Assembly: GCF_030865425.1 (NCBI RefSeq)
Contig: NZ_JAVFCB010000015.1
Coordinates: forward strand, 1-46,961
Origin: Microbacterium capsulatum
GTDB taxonomy: Bacteria; Actinomycetota; Actinomycetes; Actinomycetales; Microbacteriaceae
Direction of reading: 5' to 3'
DNA: 46,961 nt
The notes under the pieces are model-generated. The model made no database searches and was not told the DNA's origin. It saw nothing but the letters and a program-made list of their open reading frames with translations. The position numbers and the translations under genes were made by a program. Below are positions 39,922 through 46,961 of the stretch, one piece after another (position 1 is the first letter of the stretch; each line of letters begins with the position of its first letter).

Positions 39922-40643
39922 GCGTGCACCTCATCGGCGGCGGTGCGACGACGACCGCGGACGCCGCTCTCCATGCACCGTTCGTCACTGAAGCGCTGGT
40001 GCGCGCGTCCCACACGGGCCGCGCCCGGCCGCGCATCGCCGTGATCTCGCTGCACCCCGAGGCCGAGGAGAAGGCGGCGGCGCTCGGCGAGCTCCTGACC
40101 GAGGCCGGAACAGGACAAGCCCTCGAGCTGCACCTCACCGCGGGGCGGCCGGGCGAGCCGATCGGGCTCGATGCGATCGCCGACGTCGACGGCATCGCGG
40201 TGGGCGGCGGCAACGTCGAGACCGTGCGCGCCGGGCTCGAGCCGGTGTTCGACGAGGTGCGCCGGCTGGTCGCCGACGGTGTGCCCTACCTCGGTGTCTC
40301 GGCCGGCGCGATGATCGCGGCGGAGGGCTCGCTCGGCAGCGGCGCCCGTATCGGTGGCGTGGCGGTCTCCCCCGAGGATCCCGCGGAGCCGGGCGATGAG
40401 CTGGAGATCGAGGTCGGCATCGGCCTCGTCGACGTGGCCATCGAGGTGCATGTGGCCCAGCGGGGCGTGCTGTCCCGCCTGGTCGCCGCCGTCGAGTCCG
40501 GGCTGATCGCCGGTGCGCTCGGCATCGACGAGCGCACGGCCCTGATCGTGGACGATGGCGCGCTCCGGGTCGAGGGCACGGGCAGTGTCTGGCGGGTGCT
40601 TCCGGCCGAGGGCGGCGTGCTGGTCTCGACGATCGGCACGTGA
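39918..40643 (+). CDS. Peptidase E / cyanophycinase-like serine hydrolase (S51 family fold)
   Basis: 241 residues of class-I glutamine-amidotransferase-like fold. Nucleophile S128 in YLGVSAGAMI, preceded by GIAVGGGNVETV, both typical for the dipeptidase E and cyanophycinase group. These enzymes cut Asp-X or beta-aspartyl peptides; the true substrate is unknown. GTG start overlaps the stop of the 41-codon gene. Convergent with the PucR regulator. Proximity to amine catabolism suggests an amide or isopeptide substrate, but this is inference. Confidence 0.82.
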   Translation: MSVHLIGGGATTTADAALHAPFVTEALVRASHTGRARPRIAVISLHPEAEEKAAALGELLTEAGTGQALELHLTAGRPGEPIGLDAIADVDGIAVGGGNVETVRAGLEPVFDEVRRLVADGVPYLGVSAGAMIAAEGSLGSGARIGGVAVSPEDPAEPGDELEIEVGIGLVDVAIEVHVAQRGVLSRLVAAVESGLIAGALGIDERTALIVDDGALRVEGTGSVWRVLPAEGGVLVSTIGT

Positions 40644-40692
40644 GAGCGCCCGCGAAGTCCTGCGACCTCGCGCGAGCCGTGCCGGGAGTTCT

Positions 40693-42267
40693 TCAGCGCC
40701 CGTGCGCGAGCAGGGCCAGGTGCAGGGCCGACAGGGTCTCGCCGTCGTCGAGGTCGGCGCCGAGCAGGTCCGCGATGACGGTGAGGCGCTGGTAGAAGAC
40801 CGAGCGCGACAGATGCGAGGCGCTCGCCGCCGCGGTGCGATTGCCGGGGTGGGCGACCACGGCGTGCAGCACCCGGATGAGGTCGCCGCCGGTCGCGTCG
40901 TCGTGCCGGATCAGAGGTGCGAGCAGCCGCGCGCTGTGCTCCTGCAGGCGGTGGTCGCCGCTGAGCTCCGCGGCGAGGCGCGCGAGCGGGCGATCCGCGA
41001 CGCGCAGCAGCTCACCCGGACCGGCCTGCCGTGCCAGGCGGCGGACGGCCGGCAGCGCCGCGAGCAGCTCGGCGACAGTCTCGGCGGGATCGCTGACCGC
41101 GCCGGATCCGAGGTCCGCGACGAGAGGATCGGGGAGGGGGGATCCGGCGGGAACGGACGCGAGCAGGATCCGCTCCGTGTCGATGGTCGCGGAAAGGATC
41201 CGGGTCTCGCCGATCGGCAGGGGGAGGGATCCGACCCGGGTCGCTGAGGCTGTCGAAGCGCCCGGACGGCGCGGGGTCCCTTCGACGGGCTCAGGGACCG
41301 AAGAGCCCACCGCCGCGTACAGCGCGCGCCCGTGCACGGGGAAGCCCGACGCCTCCAGGCGCGCCTCGATGTCGGCCACCGCGACGAACCGCTCGCCGAT
41401 CACCGCGGCGACCAGCCCGTCGGCGCGCAGCCGGGCCCAGGCGCCGTCGCCGTCGGCCAGGCGTGACAGCGCGAGCGCGGTTGCGGCCTGCTCGAGCACG
41501 GTCGCGCGTCCCCCAGGATGCGGCGGCCCGGGCAATGCCACGAGCTCTCCCCAGCGCGAGCCCCGGGCCGCGACCGGGACTCGGGTCCAGGTCTCCGGCA
41601 GGCGCCGCGACCGCCGCGTCCAGTCCGCGAGCACCTCGGCCTCGGCGGCGTCGAAGGTGTCGGCCACCACGACTTCGTGCGCGAGGTCCTCGAGCACGAC
41701 TGGCGCCCGCAGCGCCCGCGCCGTCTCCCGGACGACCACCTCGATCGGGGCGCCGCGCAGGCTCAGTCCGGTGAACAGGTCGTGAAGCCGCTGTCGTTCC
41801 TGCAGTGCCTCGACCTGCCCGGCGATGATCCGGCGGTGCACCTCCTCGGTCACCGCGACGAACTTCACCTCGCGGTCCAGCGTCACCAGCGCGAGGTCCC
41901 GCGCGCGGCAGGCGGCCAGGAGCGCGGGCGGGGCCACCGTGAACCGCGTGCCGAGCTCGAGCACGATCCCGGCGACGCCGGCGTCGGCCAACTCGTCGAC
42001 GAGCCGCGTCAGGGGGTCCGCCGCCCCGGGCCAGCTCGCGCCGGTCGTGAGCAGCAGCTCGCCGCCGTTCAGCAGCGGCGCCACGCGGTCGCTGTCCGAG
42101 ACGTGCACCCACCGCACCGGGACGTCCACGGATCCGGCGAGCAGTTCTGGCAGGCCGGCCTGCAGCGAAGCCACCCCGAGGGCGTCGGCGACGGTCGGCA
42201 GGCCGGGTTCATACGCGTCCGGACGATCTGTCCGGTCACTGGTGAAGTCCAGACGATCTGAGGGCAC
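40693..42267 (-). CDS. PucR-family transcriptional regulator
   Basis: 524 residues. N-terminal PucR domain (about 12-135: VASLQAGLPELLAGSVDVPV, LLNGGELLLTTGASWP, VAGIVLELGTRF), a middle region, and the C-terminal PucR helix-turn-helix (LLRVLHAVVAHPGNRTAAAS-type region ending SVFYQRLTVIADLLG). Residues of about 323-343 (from VPEPVEGTPRR) are encoded by paired family-B repeats. GTG at 42267 is preferred (AAGGAGAGG 11 nt or less upstream); ATG at 42315 is possible. Divergent from the semialdehyde dehydrogenase and aminotransferase, which it probably activates through the operator array between them. Confidence 0.88.
   Translation of the reverse strand: MPSDRLDFTSDRTDRPDAYEPGLPTVADALGVASLQAGLPELLAGSVDVPVRWVHVSDSDRVAPLLNGGELLLTTGASWPGAADPLTRLVDELADAGVAGIVLELGTRFTVAPPALLAACRARDLALVTLDREVKFVAVTEEVHRRIIAGQVEALQERQRLHDLFTGLSLRGAPIEVVVRETARALRAPVVLEDLAHEVVVADTFDAAEAEVLADWTRRSRRLPETWTRVPVAARGSRWGELVALPGPPHPGGRATVLEQAATALALSRLADGDGAWARLRADGLVAAVIGERFVAVADIEARLEASGFPVHGRALYAAVGSSVPEPVEGTPRRPGASTASATRVGSLPLPIGETRILSATIDTERILLASVPAGSPLPDPLVADLGSGAVSDPAETVAELLAALPAVRRLARQAGPGELLRVADRPLARLAAELSGDHRLQEHSARLLAPLIRHDDATGGDLIRVLHAVVAHPGNRTAAASASHLSRSVFYQRLTVIADLLGADLDDGETLSALHLALLAHGR
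41239..41299. repeat. REP-like family-B pair, head to head (in frame inside PucR)
   Basis: A 25-bp unit at 41275-41299 (arms GGTCCCT and AGGGACC) and an inverted, diverged unit at 41239-41263 (GGTCGCTGAGGCTGTCGAAG...), separated by 11 bp. The pair can fold as one long hairpin and is translated without frame loss. Confidence 0.75.
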
Positions 42268-42308
42268 GGATCCATCCTCTCCTTTGCCAGCATGGGAGGG
42301 CAAGCGTG

Positions 42309-42333
42309 CGGACACCTCCGATCAGAGTGTCCG
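42309..42333. promoter_or_regulatory. Inverted repeat upstream of PucR
   Basis: CGGACAC (42309-42315) and GTGTCCG (42327-42333), 11-bp spacer, perfect arms. Lies between the preferred PucR start and the four-site array; a second operator or a leader hairpin. Confidence 0.45.
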
Positions 42334-42347
42334 GATCCCCGTCGTAA

Positions 42348-42424
42348 GTCCGTGAGAAACCCTTTTCGACATGAGACACCACGCCTGGGTTGGTGCCTCA
42401 TGCAGGATCTGGTTTCTCGCGGAC
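42348..42424. promoter_or_regulatory. Four-site concentric operator array between PucR and the dehydrogenase
   Basis: Outer arms GTCCGTGAGAAACC (42348-42361) and GGTTTCTCGCGGAC (42411-42424) and inner arms ATGAGACACCA (42371-42381) and TGGTGCCTCAT (42391-42401) share the same centre at 42386. Each arm contains one copy of the motif TGAG(A/G)(A/C)ACC: two forward, two reversed, at 19-20 bp steps, i.e. about two helix turns. One mismatch per arm pair. Strong candidate binding site of the adjacent PucR protein. Confidence 0.75.
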
Positions 42425-42467
42425 TGCTCAGCCACCAGAACCAGCACCACGACCCGAGGAGCATCAC

Positions 42468-43967
42468 GTGACCGTGATCCGTCACTTCATCAACGGCGCA
42501 GACGCCGGCGAGACCGAGCGCACCGCGCCCGTCTACAACCCCGCCACGGGCGAGGCCCACCGGCAGGTCGCCCTGGCCTCTGCCGCCGAGACTGGGCAGG
42601 CCGTCGCCGCGGCCGCCGCCGCCCTGCCCGCCTGGCGGGAGACGAGCCTGATCAAGCGCGCCGACGTGTTCTTCCGCCTGCGTCAGATCCTCGCCGAGCG
42701 CACCCCGGAGATCGCGGCCCTCGTCACGAGCGAGCACGGAAAGGTGCTCTCCGACGCGGCGGGCGAGGTCTCCCGCGGCATCGAGAACGTCGAGTTCGCC
42801 GCCGGCCTCGTGCACCTGCTCAAGGGCGAGCACGCCGAGCAGGTCGCGCGCGGCGTCGACGTGCACTCTGTCAAGCAGCCGGTCGGCGTCGTCGCCTGCA
42901 TCACCCCGTTCAACTTCCCGGTGATGGTGCCGCTGTGGATGGTCGCCTCCGCGATCGCGTGCGGCAACACCGTCGTGCTCAAGCCGAGCGAGAAGGATCC
43001 GTCCGCGGCGATCTGGCTCGCGAAGGCGTTCCAGGAGGCGGGCCTGCCGGACGGCGTGCTCAACGTCGTCAACGGCGACAAGGTCGCGGTCGACGCCCTG
43101 CTCGACGCGCCCCAGGTCAAGGCCGTGAGCTTCGTCGGATCCACCCCGATCGCCCAGGCGATCTACGAGCGCGCCTCCGCCAACGGCAAGCGCGTGCAGG
43201 CCCTCGGCGGCGCGAAGAACCACATGGTCGTCATGCCCGACGCCGACATCGACGGGGCCGCGGCGGCCGCTGTCTCCGCCGCCTACGGCTCCGCGGGCGA
43301 ACGCTGCATGGCCGTCTCGGTCCTCGTCGCCGTGGGCGATGTCGCCGATCCCCTCATCGCCTCGATCACGGAGAAGGTCGCGGGTCTGCGCATCGGCGCC
43401 GGCACCGACGCCGCGAGCGAGATGGGCCCGCTGGTCACCCGCGAGCACCGCGACCGCGTCGAGTCGTATGTGACGGGTGCTGCGGCCGAGGGCGCCACGG
43501 TGCTCATCGACGGCACGCGCAGGATCGCGGCGGGAGAACGTCTCGATGAGAACGGCTTCTTCACCGGGATCAGCCTGATCGACGACGTCAAGCCCGGCAT
43601 GAAGTTGTACGAGGACGAGATCTTCGGCCCGGTGCTGTCGGTCGTCCGCGTCGACAGCTACGCCGAGGCGGTCGACCTGATCAACGCGCACCAGTTCGGC
43701 AACGGCACCGCGATCTTCACCCGCGACGGCGGTACCGCCCGCCAGTTCGAGTTCGACATCGAGGTCGGCATGGTCGGCGTGAACGTGCCGATCCCCGTGC
43801 CGATCGGGGCGTTCTCGTTCGGCGGCTGGAAGGCCAGCCTGTTCGGCGACTCGCACATCTACGGCCCCGAGTCGATCCACTTCTACACGCGCTCGAAGGT
43901 CGTCACCACCCGCTGGCCCGACCACACCCCGGCGCAGGTCGACCTCGGCTTCCCGAGCAACCACTGA
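42468..43967 (+). CDS. mmsA: CoA-acylating methylmalonate/malonate semialdehyde dehydrogenase
   Basis: 499 residues. Catalytic C280 in GSAGERCMAVS. The usual general-base Glu of aldehyde dehydrogenases is absent (ALGGAKNHMVV has Asn/Lys there), the hallmark of the CoA-dependent MMSDH group; PFNFPVMVPLWM and PIPVPIGAFSFGGWK agree. Converts malonate semialdehyde to acetyl-CoA or methylmalonate semialdehyde to propionyl-CoA. With the next gene it forms a beta-alanine or beta-aminoisobutyrate breakdown pair. GTG start with GAGGAG upstream. Confidence 0.93.
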   Translation: MTVIRHFINGADAGETERTAPVYNPATGEAHRQVALASAAETGQAVAAAAAALPAWRETSLIKRADVFFRLRQILAERTPEIAALVTSEHGKVLSDAAGEVSRGIENVEFAAGLVHLLKGEHAEQVARGVDVHSVKQPVGVVACITPFNFPVMVPLWMVASAIACGNTVVLKPSEKDPSAAIWLAKAFQEAGLPDGVLNVVNGDKVAVDALLDAPQVKAVSFVGSTPIAQAIYERASANGKRVQALGGAKNHMVVMPDADIDGAAAAAVSAAYGSAGERCMAVSVLVAVGDVADPLIASITEKVAGLRIGAGTDAASEMGPLVTREHRDRVESYVTGAAAEGATVLIDGTRRIAAGERLDENGFFTGISLIDDVKPGMKLYEDEIFGPVLSVVRVDSYAEAVDLINAHQFGNGTAIFTRDGGTARQFEFDIEVGMVGVNVPIPVPIGAFSFGGWKASLFGDSHIYGPESIHFYTRSKVVTTRWPDHTPAQVDLGFPSNH

Positions 43968-43987
43968 CACCGAAGGGACCGAAGATC

Positions 43988-45409
43988 ATGACCGTCGCCA
44001 CCGACGCCGCCGCTCTCACCGATCGCCAGGGGCTCATCGATCGGTTCGGCACCGTGCACGCGCTCCCGGCCCCCGAGGCCGAGGCGCAGGTGCGCGCCGA
44101 CGACCGCGGGCACGTGTTCCACTCGTGGAGTGCGCAGGCCCTCATCGACCCGATGCCGATCGCCGCGGGCGAGGGCTCCACGTTCTGGGACTACCAGGGC
44201 AACGCCTATCTGGACTTCTCCAGCCAGCTGGTGAACCTCAACCTCGGGCATCAGCAGCCCGACCTCGTCGCCGCGATCCAGCAGCAGGCCGGACGTCTCG
44301 CGACGATCCAGCCGTCGATCGCGAACGACGTGCGCGGCGAGCTCGCCCGGCTCATCGCCGAGGTCTCGCCCGAAGGCATGGAGAAGGTGTTCTTCACGAA
44401 CGGCGGTGCCGACGCCAACGAGAACGCGGTGCGCATGGCGCGCTCCGTCACCGGGCGCCGCAAGGTGCTGTCGATGTACCGCAGCTATCACGGCTCCACG
44501 GCGACGGCGATCTCGATGACCGGCGACCCGCGGCGCTGGGCGAACGACGCCGTCGACACCGGCACGGTGCGCTTCTTCGGGCCGTACCTGTACCGCTCGG
44601 CGTTCCACTCGACGACCCTCGCCGAGGAGTCGCAGCGCGCGCTCGCGCACCTCGAGCAGGTGATCCAGCTCGAGGGCCCGTCGACGATCGCCGCGATCAT
44701 CATCGAGACCGTCGTCGGCACGAACGGCGTGCTCGTGCCGCCGCCCGGCTACCTGCAGGGCGTGCGCGAGCTGTGCGACCGGTACGGCATCGTCTACATC
44801 GCCGACGAGGTCATGGTCGGCTTCGGCCGGCTGGGCGAGTGGTTCGGCATCGACGCGTTCGACGCGAAGCCCGACCTGATCACCTTCGCGAAGGGCGTGA
44901 ACTCGGGGTATGTGCCGCTCGGCGGCGTCGTCATCTCCGACCGGATCGCGCACGCGTTCGACACCGTCCCGTTCGCCGGCGGGCTCACCTACTCGGGGCA
45001 CCCGCTCGCGTGCGCCGCGGGCGTCGCGACGTTCGAGGTGTTCCGCCGCGACGGGATCCTGGAGCACGTGCGCGACCTCGGATCCCGGATCGTCTCGCCG
45101 ACCCTGCAGGGCTGGCTCGAGAAGCACCCGAGCGTCGGAGAGGTGCGCGGGCAGGGCCTGTTCTGGGCGGTCGAGCTCGTGCGTTCGGCCGAGACGCGGG
45201 AGCCGCTCGTGCCGTTCAATGCGGCCGGCGCCGAGGCTGCGCCGATGGGCGCGTTCGTCGCGGCGGCGAAGAAGGGCGGCGTCTGGCCGTTCGTGCACTT
45301 CAACCGCACGCACATCGCCCCGCCGCTCGTGATCACCGAGGACGAGCTCGTCCGTGGCCTCGCCGCGATCGACGTCGCTCTGAGCGTGGCGGACGAGTAC
45401 ACCGACTGA
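43988..45409 (+). CDS. Class-III PLP aminotransferase (omega-amino acid type)
   Basis: 473 residues. PLP lysine K302 (LITFAKGVNSGYVPLGG), the Asp of YIADEVMVGFGR (D273) and the phosphate-binding FFTNGGADANENAVRMAR near 135-152. Moves the amino group of an omega-amino acid such as beta-alanine, GABA or 3-aminoisobutyrate to a keto acid; the resulting semialdehyde would be taken by the dehydrogenase 20 bp upstream. Substrate inferred from the partner gene. Confidence 0.92.
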   Translation: MTVATDAAALTDRQGLIDRFGTVHALPAPEAEAQVRADDRGHVFHSWSAQALIDPMPIAAGEGSTFWDYQGNAYLDFSSQLVNLNLGHQQPDLVAAIQQQAGRLATIQPSIANDVRGELARLIAEVSPEGMEKVFFTNGGADANENAVRMARSVTGRRKVLSMYRSYHGSTATAISMTGDPRRWANDAVDTGTVRFFGPYLYRSAFHSTTLAEESQRALAHLEQVIQLEGPSTIAAIIIETVVGTNGVLVPPPGYLQGVRELCDRYGIVYIADEVMVGFGRLGEWFGIDAFDAKPDLITFAKGVNSGYVPLGGVVISDRIAHAFDTVPFAGGLTYSGHPLACAAGVATFEVFRRDGILEHVRDLGSRIVSPTLQGWLEKHPSVGEVRGQGLFWAVELVRSAETREPLVPFNAAGAEAAPMGAFVAAAKKGGVWPFVHFNRTHIAPPLVITEDELVRGLAAIDVALSVADEYTD

Positions 45410-45432
45410 GGCCTGTCGCTGGGACGCACGAC

Positions 45433-45470
45433 GCGGGTCCCGCACCGGACTCGTTCCGGGCGGGCCCCGC
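45433..45470 (+). terminator. Probable terminator hairpin after the aminotransferase
   Basis: GCGGGTCCC (45433-45441) pairs with GGGCCCCGC (45462-45470) with one mismatch and a 20-nt loop, 24 bp past the stop. No T-run. Confidence 0.4.
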
Positions 45471-45478
45471 TGCCGTGG

Positions 45479-45592
45479 GCTGCGCTCTCCCGTTCGCGCT
45501 GCGCTCTCCCGTTCGCGCTGCGCTCTCCCGTTCGCGCTGCGCTCTCCCGTTCGCGCTGCGCTCTCCCGGACGCGCTGCTGAATCCCGGACGC
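45479..45592. repeat. Tandem repeat of 19 bp, four exact and two diverged units
   Basis: GCTGCGCTCTCCCGTTCGC at 45479, 45498, 45517 and 45536, then two altered units at 45555 and 45574 carrying CCCGGACGC. Non-coding, beside the right IS. The unit has no spacer, so this is not CRISPR. Confidence 0.9.
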
Positions 45593-45618
45593 GCTGTGGA
45601 TAGTGGTGGTGTTATGTC

Positions 45619-45661
45619 TCAGGACATCGGTGACGGTTCTGTATCAGGACATCGGTGACAG
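45619..45661. repeat. IS terminal repeat, inner end of right copy
   Basis: TCAGGACATCGGTGACGG (45619-45636) and TCAGGACATCGGTGACAG (45644-45661), 25 bp apart, mirror of 1301-1343. Confidence 0.85.
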
Positions 45662-45705
45662 TTCTGGGGGTCTTGGTGGTGACACTTCTCGGCTCAGATT
45701 GAGCG

Positions 45706-46935
45706 GTGTCGAAGAATGAACCTGTTGATGCGCGTGTCCGTCTCGCGATCTCTCGTTGGCCTGCGGATGCTCCGCGTGGGGCGGTGACGTCGTTTTGTCG
45801 AGAGCACGAGATCTCGCGGAAGACGTTCTATGTGCTGCTCGCTCGTGCGCGGGAGAAGGGCCCGGCGGCGGTGCTGGAGCCGCAGTCTCGTCGTCCGTCC
45901 GCGTCGCCGGCGAAGATCGGCGAGGAGGTGAAGCGGAGCGCGCTGGACGTGCGGGCAGCGCTGGAGCGATCCGGGCTCGACTACGGGCCGATCAGCGTGC
46001 ACGACAAGATGACATCGATGGGATTCACGACCCCGTCGATCGCCTCACTCGCACGGATCTTCCGCGAAGCGGGCGTCGCCCGGGTGGAGCCAAAGAAGAA
46101 GCCGCGGTCCGCGTTCCGACGGTTCGTGTATCCCGCTCCGAACGCGTGCTGGCAACTCGATGCGACCGAGTACGTCCTCGCGGGCGGACGGACCTGCGTG
46201 ATCTTCCAGCTCACCGATGATCATGCTCGTCTCGCGGTCGCGTCGCATGTCGCGAGGGCGGAGACGAGCAAGGGCGCGGTCACGGTGATGGAGAAGGGGA
46301 TCGCCCGGCATGGGGTCCCGCAGCGGCTCCTCACGGATAACGGTGCCGCATTGAACCCGCACCGCCGCGGCATCGTCAGTCAGCTCGTCGCCTACGTGAG
46401 CACGCTCGGCGTCGTCGCGATCACCGGGAAGCCCGGGCACCCCATGACCCAGGGCAAGAACGAGCGATTCCACCAGACCCTGTTCCGATGGTTGGACAAG
46501 CAGCCCCTCGCCGGGACGATCGAGGAACTCCAACATCTCGTGGACCGGTTCGACGTGATCTACAACACCGAGCGCCCGCACCAGGCGCTTCCCGGTCGGA
46601 GCACCCCGCAACAGGCCTGGGACGCGACACCGAAAGCTCCCGCGCCAGAGCCAGACCCTGACGCTGCCACCCATCCCGGGGCGACTGGAGATGCCGTCCG
46701 GATCGTCCGCACGCACGGCGACATCAGCATCCGCGGCACCACATTCCAACTCGGGAACGAGTTCGCCGGCACTCAAGTCCACGCGATCTGGAACCCCGCC
46801 CTGATCATGATCTTCGACGAGCGCGGCACCCTCATCATCGAACACCCCTGGCCACAACCCGGCACCCGCTACGTCGGCAACGGCAGACCCCGAGGATCGG
46901 CCCCCAGAAGACGCCCACTGTCACCGATGTCCTGA
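45706..46935 (+). CDS. IS481-family DDE transposase
   Basis: 409 residues, the same protein as the left copy: DDE residues in LDATEY, TDNGAAL and KNERFHQ. The TTG/ATG region at 45706 starts MSKNEPVDARVRL with the helix-turn-helix close behind. No damage to the frame, so it may still move the element. Confidence 0.93.
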   Translation: MSKNEPVDARVRLAISRWPADAPRGAVTSFCREHEISRKTFYVLLARAREKGPAAVLEPQSRRPSASPAKIGEEVKRSALDVRAALERSGLDYGPISVHDKMTSMGFTTPSIASLARIFREAGVARVEPKKKPRSAFRRFVYPAPNACWQLDATEYVLAGGRTCVIFQLTDDHARLAVASHVARAETSKGAVTVMEKGIARHGVPQRLLTDNGAALNPHRRGIVSQLVAYVSTLGVVAITGKPGHPMTQGKNERFHQTLFRWLDKQPLAGTIEELQHLVDRFDVIYNTERPHQALPGRSTPQQAWDATPKAPAPEPDPDAATHPGATGDAVRIVRTHGDISIRGTTFQLGNEFAGTQVHAIWNPALIMIFDERGTLIIEHPWPQPGTRYVGNGRPRGSAPRRRPLSPMS

Positions 46936-46961
46936 GACACCAACTGTCACCGATGTCCTGA
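46918..46961. repeat. IS terminal repeat, outer end of right copy
   Basis: CTGTCACCGATGTCCTGA at 46918-46935 and 46944-46961, mirror of 1-44. The transposase stop lies in the first of them. Confidence 0.85.

Larger units (their letters stand above)
45610..46961 (+). mobile_element. IS481-like insertion sequence, right copy
   Basis: Mirror image of the left element, with its transposase pointing out of the window. Inner boundary near TGTTATGTC at 45610-45618; the outer end is cut at the last base of the window. Because both copies stop at the same base, the window ends may be assembly limits rather than biology. Confidence 0.9.

Noticed and set aside
45433..45443. GCGGGTCCCGC as a tight terminator hairpin
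   Set aside because: The loop would be a single base; pairing with 45462-45470 is more realistic.
45479..45592. CRISPR array
   Set aside because: The 19-bp units are directly adjacent with no spacers, and no cas genes are present.
1..46961. Composite transposon carrying accessory cargo
   Set aside because: The interior holds housekeeping genes (argG, purA) and ordinary operons; outer target duplications cannot be seen, so mobility of the whole is unsupported.

Overview
The window is high-GC DNA (about 70% G+C by eye). Its gene content and promoter style (TAnnnT -10 boxes sitting 6-7 nt in front of start codons, many GTG starts, ATGA/GTGA stop-start overlaps) point to an actinobacterium, most likely of the Microbacteriaceae. 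The genus cannot be fixed from the sequence alone. I saw no rRNA, tRNA, CRISPR array, phage genes or replication origin. Both ends are the same IS481-like insertion sequence in opposite orientation (1-1352 and 45610-46961, mirror images). Because argG, purA and other ordinary chromosomal genes lie between them, I read the window as a chromosomal segment (possibly one assembly contig that ends in a repeat at both sides) rather than as a proven composite transposon.

Layout. (1) 1.5-6.1 kb, minus strand: argG followed by a tightly overlapping trio (M20 deacylase, GNAT acyltransferase, N-acylamino-acid racemase of the MenC family), matching the N-succinylamino-acid racemase route for turning D- into L-amino acids. 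(2) 6.3-8.5 kb: a VapBC-type toxin-antitoxin pair with a dyad over its promoter, a Pr6Pr membrane protein and an unknown membrane protein. (3) 8.4-15.1 kb, minus: a seven-gene MoxR/DUF58/VWA/VWA/TPR (Bat-like) operon with overlapping genes, several carrying repeat hairpins in frame. (4) 15.3-19.9 kb: cytochrome P450, a proline-rich membrane-anchored protein, purA with a structured leader, and a lactonase-family beta-propeller. (5) 20.1-26.1 kb: adenosine-deaminase-like enzyme coupled to a polyamine-type ABC importer, divergent from a LacI regulator, with two AACCGGTT operators between them. (6) 26.1-30.7 kb: LuxR regulator, CzcO-like flavoprotein and a disulfide-reductase-like flavoprotein. 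(7) 30.8-34.4 kb: DUF427 protein and an OpuC/ProU-type osmoprotectant importer. (8) 34.4-35.4 kb: duplicated repeat block and a dienelactone-hydrolase-like protein. (9) 35.9-45.4 kb: amine/amino-acid catabolism: an aminobutyraldehyde-type dehydrogenase divergent from an Lrp regulator, a PuuB-like oxidase with a cupin, a 41-codon small gene coupled to a peptidase-E/cyanophycinase-like protein, then a PucR regulator divergent from a CoA-acylating semialdehyde dehydrogenase and a class-III aminotransferase.

How the genes work together. Amine and amino-acid turnover is the main theme: deamination and oxidation of putrescine-like amines, beta-alanine/GABA-like amino acids and possibly D-amino acids, with dedicated regulators (Lrp, PucR, LacI). 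The most distinctive sequence-level features are not genes. They are at least three families of short hairpin repeats, two of which are translated in frame inside proteins; a four-copy operator array in front of the PucR-controlled genes; a set of promoters positioned to make leaderless mRNAs; and a strong excess of the palindrome GGATCC.
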